DNA of 64,000 bases from Sphingopyxis sp. GW247-27LB (GTDB lineage: Bacteria; Pseudomonadota; Alphaproteobacteria; Sphingomonadales; Sphingomonadaceae). This document shows positions 8,230 to 16,612 of this stretch, in pieces (positions within the stretch are counted from its first letter, which is position 1; each line of letters starts with the position of its first letter). The position numbers and the translations under genes were made by a program. The notes beneath the pieces are model-generated. The model did not search any database and was not told the DNA's origin. It was given only the letters and a program-made list of their open reading frames with translations. The stretch is taken from NCBI RefSeq assembly GCF_002277025.1, contig NZ_NIWD01000002.1, positions 404,241 through 468,240 of the forward strand, written 5' to 3'.

Positions 8230-8261
8230 GGCGCGCTCGCCGGGCTTGCGCCCGGCTCGCG
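8230..8261. repeat. GC-rich palindromic block, copy 2
   Basis: Second copy of the 32-base block at 2185-2216, identical outside the four loop bases. Both copies follow the terminator of a conserved backbone gene and precede a minus-strand gene. Confidence 0.6.
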
Positions 8262-8274
8262 ATTTGAGAGAAGG

Positions 8275-8502
8275 CTAATCGGCGTCGGTCTCATCAATTT
8301 CGGCGACAAGTTCAGCCGGCGTGATGCCAAGTGGGGAAGCCAGGTGAAACAGCGTCACGACCGTAGGATTGCGGCGGCCTCGTTCGAGATCACTGACATA
8401 TTGCTGCGTAAATCCCGAGGTCTCGGCGAAACGCTCTTGGGTAAAGCCCTTCTCCTTCCTCAGTCTGGCGAAATTCAGTCCCACAAGGCGGCGCATGTCC
8501 AT
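8275..8502 (-). CDS. Small XRE-family transcriptional regulator
   Basis: Predicted 75-residue protein made almost only of a Cro/C1-type helix-turn-helix: LRKEKGFTQERFAETSGFTQQYVSDLERGRRNPTVVTL. No ligand-binding or protease domain is attached. The ATG at 8502 was chosen; the alternatives are an ATG at 8496 and a TTG at 8511, and none has a clear ribosome-binding site. It is divergent from the element gene run beginning at 8672, with an inverted repeat between them, so it is a candidate repressor of transfer or excision genes. Confidence 0.85.
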   Translation of the reverse strand: MDMRRLVGLNFARLRKEKGFTQERFAETSGFTQQYVSDLERGRRNPTVVTLFHLASPLGITPAELVAEIDETDAD

Positions 8503-8518
8503 GCGCGCCAAGCTGGAC

Positions 8519-8556
8519 GATACACACTATGCGGTTTATCCCATATAAGGTGTATC
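8519..8556. promoter_or_regulatory. Candidate operator for the XRE regulator
   Basis: GATACAC (8519-8525) and GTGTATC (8550-8556) form an inverted repeat with a 24-base spacer that contains TATAAG. It lies just upstream of the XRE start and between divergent genes. Binding is inferred from position and symmetry. Confidence 0.5.
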
Positions 8557-8671
8557 AGGACACGGAGTCGGGCTGTCGCTGCAATTCTTGCATCGAACGA
8601 TGCGATACCTGCGCGTAACCGGCGTCTGTATTTGGTCTAGGTTGGTTAACGGGAGACATGACGGGGGCGCC

Positions 8672-8944
8672 ATGAGCACCAGCCAATTCGCGGATCGCGC
8701 GCCGGACGTATCGCAGCTCACCACCTACGATGAAACCCATCTCGTAGATTATCTGCGTTTGCTGGACGCTGACGGTGAAGGCGCAGACTGGCGCGAGGCC
8801 GCCGCCCATATTCTCGGCATCGACGTCGCCTCCGAACCGCACAGGGCAAAGACAATGCACGACAGTCATCTTGCGCGAGCTAGATGGATGACCGAGGTTG
8901 GCTATGCCCATCTTCTCGGATGCGAGCGACCAGTAAAGCGTTAA
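8672..8944 (+). CDS. Short conserved element protein (DUF2285-associated)
   Basis: Predicted 90-residue soluble protein. The recognisable part is YDETHLVDYLRLLDADGEGADW followed by REAAAHILGID, then HDSHLARARWMTEVGYAHLL. Proteins with this pattern commonly precede DUF2285 genes in conjugative elements of alpha- and betaproteobacteria. Its function is unknown to me; the tryptophan-rich helical make-up suits a small DNA-binding or regulatory partner. The ATG at 8672 was preferred over the upstream extension because the family begins near there. Confidence 0.65.
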   Translation: MSTSQFADRAPDVSQLTTYDETHLVDYLRLLDADGEGADWREAAAHILGIDVASEPHRAKTMHDSHLARARWMTEVGYAHLLGCERPVKR

Positions 8945-9090
8945 GATTTCATCCGTTTTGGAGTCCTTTCGTTGCTGGCGCCACGGCGCACCCGGCATGG
9001 TTGAGCGCTGCCTTCGCGCTGTCGCGACCTTGCGGCCAAGTCGATGCTGCGCTTCCTGAAATCCGCGCGGAGCGCGGTTGGGAGGATGCA

Positions 9091-9874
9091 ATGCCGACGC
9101 CACAGCGACGGCGCCAGCGACGCGACGGCAGTCTGTCCGACGCGATCGGGCGCGCCGACATAGCCGCCGAGTTCCTTCGGCGAAACCGCACCTACCGCGC
9201 CGAACATGCGCAGATGCAGCAGCGCATCGCGGACGGCGCCGTCGCGAAGAACGCCGCCGAGTCGGCGTTCGCGCGGCGCTGGGGGTTATCCTTTCGCCAC
9301 GGCGCCGGATGATCTTGCAGAGCCGGTTGTCTGGCGCCCGGAACTGACTGCCGTCACGGTCATTCTCGACGCCGCGCCGGATGGGTTCGAGACCGCAGCC
9401 CCGGTCGATCCGCGCGCGCTGGGCGCGCTGCTCGCCGATCAGGCCGGTATAGACGGACGACATATCATCGTCGCGGACGCCGCCGGCGAACATCGGCTGT
9501 GGCTGCGCGACCCGACGCCCGGCCGGCCTCTCGCCGCGATCGTCCCGCTCGACAAGGATTTCGTCACCCGCATCGCAAGCCTGCTTCGCTTTCACCGCCG
9601 CCTGCTCGGCCGAGCGCCGGGGCCGTTGCCGCGCGGCTGGCCGCTTACCGCCTACCGGCTGGCGCGCCTCGACCTCATGCTCCGCGCGCTCGACCTACGT
9701 CACGGCGGCGCGACATACCGCCAGATCGCCGCCGAGCTGGGGCGCGAAGACGCTGCCCGGCTTCCCGCGACCGAGTGGAAGATCTCGTCCGCGCGCTCGT
9801 TCGTCGTGCGGCTGGTCCGCGACGCGACTGCGCTTATGAACGGCGACTACCGCAAGCTGCTGCGCATCCGCTGA
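9091..9874 (+). pseudogene. DUF2285 (RovC-like DNA-binding) regulator, frameshifted
   Basis: The 5' part (from ATG 9091, after GGGAGG) encodes the N-terminal transcriptional-regulator-like domain, ADIAAEFLRRNRTYRAEHAQM to ESAFARRWGLSF. The rest, a WRPEL segment and the DUF2285 domain with LDLRHGGATYRQIAAELG, continues in the next frame to 9874. Removing one C at about 9295 would restore a single protein of about 260 residues, the family's usual size. The frame-1 version stops at 9312. The gene is therefore broken by a one-base insertion, unless this is a sequencing error. Family members are DNA-binding regulators of element genes. Confidence 0.75.
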
Positions 9875-10003
9875 TCCGCTCACCCGGTGGCACCCTCTCC
9901 GGGGGTGGCGACATCCGTGCGGTCGCACATCTTCATACTCCACCCGGCCGCGCCCGCTTCGTCACTTTCGCCTCCTGCCGCAACCGTCCGCAGGAGCCGT
10001 CAC

Positions 10004-10270
10004 TTGTCCAATACGCCAGCAAACCTGCCGCCCCGCTTCCTGCGAACGCCGGAAGCCGCGCGCTTTCTCGGCCTCTCCGGCCGCACGCTGGAGAAGCACC
10101 GCTATTTCGGGACCGGCCCGGCCTACCGCCGGATCGGCGGCCGGGTCGTCTATTCGGTCGATGACCTGCGCGCCTGGGCCGACATCGGCATCAAGCATTC
10201 CACCTCCGATCCAGGGCAGGACGACCTCATGCCACGCGCGGACTCGGCCTTTGCCCGGAGTCGGCGATGA
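10004..10270 (+). CDS. AlpA/MerR-like helix-turn-helix DNA-binding protein
   Basis: Predicted 88-residue protein with an excisionase-type winged helix: RFLRTPEAARFLGLSGRTLEKH followed by a wing RRIGGRVVYSVDDLRAW. Such proteins act as excisionases or as activators of element genes. The proposed start is TTG at 10004, following CAGGAG, because homologous proteins begin shortly before PPRFLRTPEAA; the frame is open further upstream to an ATG at 9887. Its stop overlaps the DUF2840 start as ATGA. In related elements repA and parA usually lie after this gene but are missing here. Confidence 0.75.
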   Translation: MSNTPANLPPRFLRTPEAARFLGLSGRTLEKHRYFGTGPAYRRIGGRVVYSVDDLRAWADIGIKHSTSDPGQDDLMPRADSAFARSRR

Positions 10271-10773
10271 CCGTCCCGCCGTCTCCCATGCGCCACCGCC
10301 AGCCGTCCGACGACGGCATGACGCGCGTCGAACTGACGTGGATCGAGAAGCGGATCGAGCACTGGATCAGGTTCGGCCGCGTCGCCGTGGACGAGATCGT
10401 GGACCGCCGCCGCCGCATCGTCCGGTTCCGTCCGGGTGCGATCTTCGCGTTCGTCCGCTGGGCGGCGAACGACTACGGCACGGTCAGCTCGCGCATCGAC
10501 ATCATGTGCGCGGTCGGCGCCGGCGAGCCGTTCACGACCCTGCCGTTCGTGCGGCCCGGCGGCGACATCCTGCTCAAGATTGAGGGCTGGCCCAAGGTTA
10601 GCCAAGTGCTCGCCGCGATCGACGCGACAGAAGCCGTCGGCGTCGATCCCTGCGACGCCGCGCCCGACCATTGGCGGCACGTCCACAACCGGATCGTCGC
10701 CGGACATCAGCCGCGCTCCTACACGCTGGAGCGCCATCGCGCATGGCTCAAGCGCCGGGAGATCGAACGATGA
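10267..10773 (+). CDS. DUF2840 domain protein
   Basis: Predicted 168-residue soluble protein of the DUF2840 family, found in the transfer regions of Tn4371-like elements and of unknown activity. The family core runs from TRVELTWIEKRIEHWIRFG (about residue 19) through RRRRIVRFRPGAIFAFVRW to the C-terminal HRAWLKRREIER. The start overlaps the preceding HTH gene by four bases and the stop overlaps traF by four bases, so it is in one operon with both. An alternative ATG inside the protein at residue 18 (10318) would match the family N terminus more closely. Confidence 0.8.
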   Translation: MTVPPSPMRHRQPSDDGMTRVELTWIEKRIEHWIRFGRVAVDEIVDRRRRIVRFRPGAIFAFVRWAANDYGTVSSRIDIMCAVGAGEPFTTLPFVRPGGDILLKIEGWPKVSQVLAAIDATEAVGVDPCDAAPDHWRHVHNRIVAGHQPRSYTLERHRAWLKRREIER

Positions 10774-11327
10774 CGCGCCGCTTCTACATCCGCGCGACGG
10801 CGATCACGGCATCCGCGTTCGCCATTACATTCGCCGTTATCGCGATCACCGATCCGCTGCCGCGCGTCGTCTGGAACGCCAGCGCGAGCGCGCCAATTGG
10901 CCTCTACCGGATCGTGCCGGACCGCGATCTGCCGCGCGGTGCGCTGGTCGCGGTCGCACCGCCAGAGCGGCTCGGCCGGTGGATGGCCGAGCGCGGCTAT
11001 CTCGGCAAGGACGTGCCGCTGTTGAAGCACGTCGCCGCCACGGCCGGCCAGCGGGTGTGCCGGATCGGCGTCGCGGTGAGCGTCGATGGACGGCCGGTCG
11101 TCGTCGCCCTGACCCGCGACCGCATCGGCCGTTTGCTGCCCGTCTGGCAAGGCTGTCGCGCCCTCGCTTCCGGCGAACTGCTGCTGCTCAATCCCGCTCA
11201 TCCCGACAGCCTGGACGGCCGCTATTTCGGTTCGCTGCCGGCCTCGACCGTGCTCGGCCGAGCGATCCCGATCCTCACCCGAGACACGCCCTACGCGCCG
11301 CTGACCTGGCGCGCCGCCCGTCCCTGA
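10770..11327 (+). CDS. traF: TraF-type S26 signal peptidase for conjugation
   Basis: Predicted 185-residue inner-membrane serine protease of the S26C family. In RP4, TraF cleaves and cyclises the TrbC pilin, and this protein likely does the same for the TrbC encoded at 18190. An N-terminal membrane anchor spans about residues 10-27. The catalytic serine box is SASAPIGLYRI near residue 40, and the lysine box is PLLKHVAATAGQRVC near residue 85. The C-terminal DGRYFGSLP segment is typical of the family. The start overlaps the DUF2840 stop as ATGA. Confidence 0.88.
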   Translation: MTRRFYIRATAITASAFAITFAVIAITDPLPRVVWNASASAPIGLYRIVPDRDLPRGALVAVAPPERLGRWMAERGYLGKDVPLLKHVAATAGQRVCRIGVAVSVDGRPVVVALTRDRIGRLLPVWQGCRALASGELLLLNPAHPDSLDGRYFGSLPASTVLGRAIPILTRDTPYAPLTWRAARP

Positions 11328-11363
11328 TCCCCGCATCCACCTGCCAACCGAAAGGACCATCCC

Positions 11364-11699
11364 ATGCAGATCGGTAGCTTCTTCCGCACCGCCAACGGCT
11401 ACGAGGGCATTATCGAGACGGCGACGCTCGACATACGTATCTCCATCGTTCCGGCCGAGCCGAGCGACGCCGACAAAGCGCCGGACTGGCGAGTTCACCG
11501 CGGCGACGGCGATGAAGGCCCGGAGATCGGCGCCGGCTGGAACGAGAATGGCGAACGCGCCGGCGATTACGTCTCGCTGCGCATCGACGATCCTGCCTTT
11601 CCGCAGCCAATTCGCGCCGCCCTGTTCCAGAGCGGCAGCGACAAGTCGGCCTGGTCGCTGCGCTGGAACCGCCAGCCGAAGTCACGCGAGCAGGATTGA
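11364..11699 (+). CDS. DUF736 domain protein, copy 2
   Basis: Predicted 111-residue protein of the DUF736 family: MQIGSFFRTANGYEGIIETA at the start, SDADKAPDWRVHRG in the middle, and DYVSLRIDDPAFPQPIRAALF towards the end. It is clearly diverged from the copy at 5418, including a longer C terminus. This is the position where DUF736 is usually found in Tn4371-like elements, between traF and the lytic transglycosylase. The ATG follows AAAGGACC. Confidence 0.88.
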   Translation: MQIGSFFRTANGYEGIIETATLDIRISIVPAEPSDADKAPDWRVHRGDGDEGPEIGAGWNENGERAGDYVSLRIDDPAFPQPIRAALFQSGSDKSAWSLRWNRQPKSREQD

Positions 11700-11703
11700 T
11701 CCG

Positions 11704-12615
11704 GTGCGACCAATCATCATCCCTTTGTTCGCGGGAAGACCGTCTCATCCCTTCGTCCCGCTCGGTTGCAGGCCGGCCGGCGCGCGCAGCGAAGGTCAAG
11801 GGCGGCCAGCGGCCGGCGCACCGCGCACACCCTTTACCGCAGCGAGCACGCTGGCAGGCTGGCGGCGGAGCGGAGTCGGATCGGCGGTGGCGCTTGCCGT
11901 CATGCTGCTGTCCGGCAGCGCTGCGCCTGTTGCGGCGTTGGCGCAGGATATGCCGGCCGCGCGATCGGCGACCGTTCATCCTTACGCCGGCCATGTCGCC
12001 GACGCTGCGCGGCGGTTCGGCATCCCCGAGGCTTGGATTTGGGCGGTGATGCGCGTCGAGAGCCGTGGCGTTTCGCGCGCTGTCTCGCCGGCCGGGGCGA
12101 TGGGCTTGATGCAAATCATGCCCGCGACCTGGACCGACCTTCGCGCGCGCTACGGCCTTGGCGCCGATCCGTTCGACGTGCGCGACAACATCATGGCGGG
12201 CGCGGCCTACCTGCGCGAGATGCACGACCGCTACGGCAACGCGAGAGCGATGCTGGCGGCGTATAATGCGGGGCCGGGCCGCTACGATGACTATCTCTCG
12301 CGCGGCAGGCCGTTGCCCGCCGAGACGGTCGGCTATCTCGCCCAGCTCACGGCCGTAGTCGGCACGTCGGGCGCGGCGGAGGTGGCGGCGAGCGCTCCGC
12401 CCGATCCATTCGCCTGGCGCCGCGCGGCGCTGTTCGTGCGCACTGGGGGTGCCGCATCCGATGCAGTCGCCGTGCAATCGGGCGACGTGCCGGATGCGTC
12501 CGGATTGCCGCCCGAACGCATCGGTGCGGACGAGGAAACCGCAGCAGCGCCGTTGCCGGACAGGCAGGCAGACACGCTGTTCGTCCCCCGCGCCCGCGCG
12601 GGCCGACCGCAATGA
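11704..12615 (+). CDS. Conjugation-associated lytic transglycosylase
   Basis: Predicted 303-residue periplasmic SLT-domain enzyme (VirB1-like) that would open peptidoglycan locally for the transfer apparatus. A hydrophobic export segment lies near residues 60-80, ending AALAQD. The catalytic glutamate is in WAVMRVESRGVSRAVSP (about residue 118), followed by GAMGLMQIMPATW and AYNAGPGRYDDYL. The GTG at 11704 begins four bases after the DUF736 stop; the N-terminal region is long before the hydrophobic stretch, so a later start is possible. Confidence 0.83.
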   Translation: MRPIIIPLFAGRPSHPFVPLGCRPAGARSEGQGRPAAGAPRTPFTAASTLAGWRRSGVGSAVALAVMLLSGSAAPVAALAQDMPAARSATVHPYAGHVADAARRFGIPEAWIWAVMRVESRGVSRAVSPAGAMGLMQIMPATWTDLRARYGLGADPFDVRDNIMAGAAYLREMHDRYGNARAMLAAYNAGPGRYDDYLSRGRPLPAETVGYLAQLTAVVGTSGAAEVAASAPPDPFAWRRAALFVRTGGAASDAVAVQSGDVPDASGLPPERIGADEETAAAPLPDRQADTLFVPRARAGRPQ

Positions 12616-12690
12616 TCGGTCTGACATCCCCATCATCCGTCCGAAACAGCATTGTGGCTGGGGAGGAAATAAACGGCAGGGACAGACGAG

Positions 12691-12740
12691 GGCAAGATAT
12701 AAGGCGCACCCCGTTTCGCCGAAAAGCCGAGGCTTTTCCG
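12691..12740 (-). other. Candidate oriT with MOBQ-like nic region
   Basis: Just upstream of the relaxase, an inverted repeat GAAAAGCC (12721-12728) with GGCTTTTC (12731-12738) is followed on the minus strand by GAAACGGGGTGCGCCTTAT. The string GTGCGCCTT resembles the RSF1010/R1162 nic core TAAGTGCGCCCT, with the inverted repeat on the same side and at similar distance. Position next to the relaxase gene also fits. Nicking here is inferred. Confidence 0.5.
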
Positions 12741-12853
12741 TGGCTTCACGCGGGGGCGTCGGTCGGCGAGCGTGCCGCTCGGAAGAGAAAAGTCAGCAAT
12801 ATCAACGCCTCGAATGGCACCATAGGCCATTTTCGGCGGGAAGCGGCCCGGCC

Positions 12854-14614
12854 ATGAGCAAGGAGCGCGAGTTCCGCGTCCGGCCGGGCAAGGCGAAGCG
12901 CAGCAAGGCGCAAGGGCGTAACGCGCGCAGCCTGGTCGCTGAGGTTCTGCGTGTCGCCGCGCTCCATAGTGGGGGCCGGCGCGGCGGTTCGAGCGGGTCG
13001 CGCCGTCAGGGCCAGTCGAGCTTCGGCCGAGGCCGCACGGCGTTCGCCCGCAGCCGCCTGTTCGGATCGGGGCGGCGGGTGATGGTCAAGGCGCTGCCCG
13101 TCACCCACCGAAGCCGCAGCGGACGGCGCATGGCGCCGCTGTCCGCGCACGTCGCCTATTTGAAGCGCGAGGGCGTCACCCGCGACGGCTCGCCGACGCG
13201 GATGTTCGACGCGGGGGGCGACCGCGCCGACGATCGCGGTTTCGCTGAGCGGTGCAAGGACGACCGGCATCATTTCAGGATCATCGTCTCGCCCGAGGAT
13301 GCGGCCGAGCTGTCTGACCTGCGCGAATACACCCGCGATCTTGTCCGCCAGATGGAGACGGACTTGGGGACGCGCCTCGATTGGGTGGCGGTCGATCACT
13401 GGAACACCGACAATCCCCATGTCCACCTGATCGTCCGCGGCGTGACCGATCAGGGGGCCGATCTCGTCATGGCGCGCGACTACATCAGCCACAATCTGCG
13501 CTCGAACGCCGAGGAGCTGGCACAGGCCGAGCTCGGGCCGAAGCCCGAGCAGGAAATCCAGCGTGCGCTAGACCGCGAGGTAAGGGCCGAGCGTTGGACT
13601 CGCCTCGACTCCGAGATTGGCCGCGCGGCCGACGAGTTGGGCGTCATTGACCTGCGCCCCGAGCATTCCGGGCCGGACGATCCCCAGCTTCGCAGGCTGA
13701 TGATCGGGCGGTTGCAGCAGCTTGAAACGATGGGCCTGGCTGCCGAGGGCGAGCCCGGCCAGTGGGCGATGGCGGATGGCGCGCAACAGAAGCTGCGCGA
13801 CTTGGGCGCGCGTGGCGACATCATCCGCACGATCGGCAAGGCTCTGAAAGATCACGGACAGGATCGACCCCTCGACAGCTACGCCGTGGTGAGCGGCGCC
13901 CCCGAAACACCGATCGTTGGCCGGCTGATCGACAAGGGCTTGCACGACGAGCTGGCCGGCACCGCCTTTGCCGTGATCGACGGCACAGACGGGCGCACCC
14001 ATCATGTCCGCCTGCCCGGCATTGAGACACTTGAGCATAGCCCGGCGATCGGCGGTATCGTCGAAGCTCGGGCGATCGGCCGGCCGGGCGAGCAGCGTCC
14101 GACACTGACCCTTGCCACCCGCTCCGATTTCGATCTCGCCGCACAGGTGAAGGCGCCGGGCGCGACCTGGCTCGACCACCGCCTGATCGAGCGCGGCGCC
14201 GGTGTCGCGGACGGCGGGTTCGGTGCGGAGGTGCGACGTGCGATGGACGCGCGCACCGATCATCTCGTCCGCGAGGGGCTGGCGCGTCGCTTTGGCGAGC
14301 GCACCGTGTTCGAGCGCGGAATGCTCGACACGCTGCGCAAGCGCGAACTGGATTCCGTGGGCGCGAAGATCGCGGGCGAAACCGGGCTTGCCTATCGCCC
14401 CGCCGCGTCCGGCGAAAAGGTGGCGGGCGTCGTTCGCCAGCGCCTCGCCCTCGCGTCCGGCCGCTTCGCCATGATCGACGATGGCCTGGGTTTCCGTCTC
14501 GTCCCTTGGGCCAGCACCCTCGAACAGCAGCTGGGCCGTCAGGTGTCCGGCGTTGTCCGCGCCGGCGGCGGGATCGACTGGACGCTTGGCCGCAAGCGCG
14601 ACCTCGGCATCTGA
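12854..14614 (+). CDS. Relaxase with DUF3363 domain (RlxS/VirD2-like)
   Basis: Predicted 586-residue DNA relaxase that nicks oriT and pilots the transferred strand. After a very basic N terminus (residues 1-80) come the relaxase motifs: HHFRIIVSPED near residue 138 and the histidine triad DHWNTDNPHVHLIVRG near residues 178-195. A catalytic tyrosine may be in AYLKREGV near residue 103. The C-terminal DUF3363 region spans about residues 290-580. The ATG at 12854 was preferred to the upstream open frame, which covers the candidate oriT. It lies 15 bases before traG. Confidence 0.9.
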   Translation: MSKEREFRVRPGKAKRSKAQGRNARSLVAEVLRVAALHSGGRRGGSSGSRRQGQSSFGRGRTAFARSRLFGSGRRVMVKALPVTHRSRSGRRMAPLSAHVAYLKREGVTRDGSPTRMFDAGGDRADDRGFAERCKDDRHHFRIIVSPEDAAELSDLREYTRDLVRQMETDLGTRLDWVAVDHWNTDNPHVHLIVRGVTDQGADLVMARDYISHNLRSNAEELAQAELGPKPEQEIQRALDREVRAERWTRLDSEIGRAADELGVIDLRPEHSGPDDPQLRRLMIGRLQQLETMGLAAEGEPGQWAMADGAQQKLRDLGARGDIIRTIGKALKDHGQDRPLDSYAVVSGAPETPIVGRLIDKGLHDELAGTAFAVIDGTDGRTHHVRLPGIETLEHSPAIGGIVEARAIGRPGEQRPTLTLATRSDFDLAAQVKAPGATWLDHRLIERGAGVADGGFGAEVRRAMDARTDHLVREGLARRFGERTVFERGMLDTLRKRELDSVGAKIAGETGLAYRPAASGEKVAGVVRQRLALASGRFAMIDDGLGFRLVPWASTLEQQLGRQVSGVVRAGGGIDWTLGRKRDLGI

Positions 14615-14629
14615 CTCAGGAGAGAACTC

Positions 14630-16603
14630 ATGTCCGCGACCAAGATTTTATGGGGCCAGGTCATCATCGTGTTCTTGATCGTCCTCGCCGCTGTGTGGGG
14701 CGCGACCCAATGGACCGCTGCCGCGCTCGCCTATCAGCCCGAGCTTGGCCCGCCCTGGTTCATGCTCGGCGAGTGGCGAGTCTATCCGCCACCGGCCTTC
14801 TTCTGGTGGTGGTTCAGCTTCGACGCTTACGCACCCCACATATTCCTGACGGGGGCATATATCGCCGCATCCGGCGGGTTCGCGTCGATCGCCGTCGCCA
14901 TCGGCATGTCGGTGTGGCGCGCGCGCGAGTTGAAGAACGCCGAGACCTACGGCTCGGCGCGCTGGGCGAGCGAAAAGGAGGTGCGCACGGCCGGGCTTCT
15001 CGAGCCGAGCGGCGTCGTGCTTGGTAAGCTCGCGCGCGAGTATCTGCGCCATGACGGTCCCGAGCATGTGCTTTGCTTCGCCCCGACGCGCAGCGGCAAG
15101 GGCGTTGGCCTAGTGGTGCCGTCGCTGCTGACCTGGCCGGGAAGCTGTGTTGTCCACGACATAAAGGGCGAGAACTGGACGCTAACCGCTGGCTTCCGCG
15201 CGCGCCACGGCCGCGTGCTGTTGTTCGATCCGACCAACGCGGCGTCGGCCGCCTACAACCCGCTGCTGGAGGTGCGGCGCGGCCAGTGGGAGGTGCGCGA
15301 CGTCCAGAATGTCGCCGACGTGCTCGTCGATCCCGAGGGAAGCCTGGAGCGCCGCAATCATTGGGAGAAGACCTCCCACTCGCTGCTGGTCGGCGCGATC
15401 CTCCACGTCCTCTACGCCGAGCCGGACAAGACGCTGGCCGGCGTCGCGGGGTTCCTATCCGATCCGGCGCGAACGATCGAGCAGACGCTGGCGGCGATGA
15501 TGGCGACGCCGCACTTGGGCGACACTGGCGTTCACCCTGTCGTCGCATCGGCCGCGCGCGAGCTGCTGAACAAGTCGGACAACGAGCGGTCGGGCGTGCT
15601 CAGCACGGCCATGTCGTTCCTCGGCCTCTACCGCGATCCCGTCGTCGCGCAGGTCACACGCGCCTGTCATTGGCGCATATCGGATCTGGTCGATGGCGAG
15701 CGGCCCGCGACGCTCTACCTGGTCGTTCCGCCCAGCGACATCTCGCGCACCAAGCCGCTCATCCGCCTCATCCTCAACCAGATCGGGCGCCGGCTGACCG
15801 AGGAGCTGACTCCGAAGCATAACCGCCATCGCGTGCTGTTGATGCTCGACGAGTTTCCCGCGCTCGGCCGGCTCGACTTCTTCGAGTCCGCGTTGGCGTT
15901 CATGGCGGGCTACGGGCTCAAGGCTTTCCTGATCGCGCAGAGCCTCAATCAGATCGAGAAGGCTTACGGCCCGAACAACGCGATCCTCGATAACTGCCAT
16001 GTCCGGGTGAGCTTCGCCACCAACGACGAGCGGACCGCCAAGCGCGTGTCGGATGCGCTCGGCACCGCAACCGAAATGCGGGCGATGAAGAACTATGCCG
16101 GGCACCGGCTGTCGCCGTGGCTGGGGCATCTGATGGTGTCGCGGTCGGAGACGGCCCGCCAGCTCCTTACGCCCGGTGAGGTGATGCAGCTCTCGCCCGA
16201 CGACGAGATCGTGATGGTGGCTGGCGTGCATCCGATCCGGGCGAAGAAAGCGCGCTACTATCAGGACCGGCGTCTCGCCGAACGGATCATGGACGCGCCA
16301 TCGCCGGCCGCGGTCGTGGCGCGCACGGATGATTGGACCGGGCGGACGGCGGCGGCCGATCCGGCGCAGGTCGCACGGATCGTCCGCGACGAGGAAGACG
16401 CCGCCAACGGCGGGCTGCGCCGCGAGCCCGAGCTGCCCGAGCACGTCGCGATCGTGCCGGAGACGCCGGCCTCGCCGGCGCAGGAATTTGCGATCGTCGA
16501 TGACGAGCCCGACGACGCCGTGCGGCAGGCGGCGGCACGGCGCCAGATGCGAGGACTCGCGCGGCAGGCGTCGCTCGACCCCGGCGACGGTATCGAGCTT
16601 TAG
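14630..16603 (+). CDS. traG: Type IV coupling protein TraG/VirD4
   Basis: Predicted 657-residue inner-membrane ATPase that links the relaxosome to the secretion channel. Two membrane segments lie near residues 10-30 and 75-100. Walker A is PTRSGKGVGLVVPS near residue 151, and Walker B is LLMLDEFPALG near residue 402. The conserved GSARWASEKEV segment precedes the nucleotide-binding domain. The acidic C-terminal 80 residues are variable and are typical for substrate recognition. The ATG follows AGGAGAG; a CopG-like gene starts ten bases after the stop. Confidence 0.95.
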   Translation: MSATKILWGQVIIVFLIVLAAVWGATQWTAAALAYQPELGPPWFMLGEWRVYPPPAFFWWWFSFDAYAPHIFLTGAYIAASGGFASIAVAIGMSVWRARELKNAETYGSARWASEKEVRTAGLLEPSGVVLGKLAREYLRHDGPEHVLCFAPTRSGKGVGLVVPSLLTWPGSCVVHDIKGENWTLTAGFRARHGRVLLFDPTNAASAAYNPLLEVRRGQWEVRDVQNVADVLVDPEGSLERRNHWEKTSHSLLVGAILHVLYAEPDKTLAGVAGFLSDPARTIEQTLAAMMATPHLGDTGVHPVVASAARELLNKSDNERSGVLSTAMSFLGLYRDPVVAQVTRACHWRISDLVDGERPATLYLVVPPSDISRTKPLIRLILNQIGRRLTEELTPKHNRHRVLLMLDEFPALGRLDFFESALAFMAGYGLKAFLIAQSLNQIEKAYGPNNAILDNCHVRVSFATNDERTAKRVSDALGTATEMRAMKNYAGHRLSPWLGHLMVSRSETARQLLTPGEVMQLSPDDEIVMVAGVHPIRAKKARYYQDRRLAERIMDAPSPAAVVARTDDWTGRTAAADPAQVARIVRDEEDAANGGLRREPELPEHVAIVPETPASPAQEFAIVDDEPDDAVRQAAARRQMRGLARQASLDPGDGIEL

Positions 16604-16612
16604 GAGACGACA

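Noticed and set aside
9280..9312. Programmed +1 frameshift in the DUF2285 gene
   Set aside because: There is no stop codon or known slippery arrangement at the shift, and homologues as I know them are single-frame, so a plain insertion is more likely.
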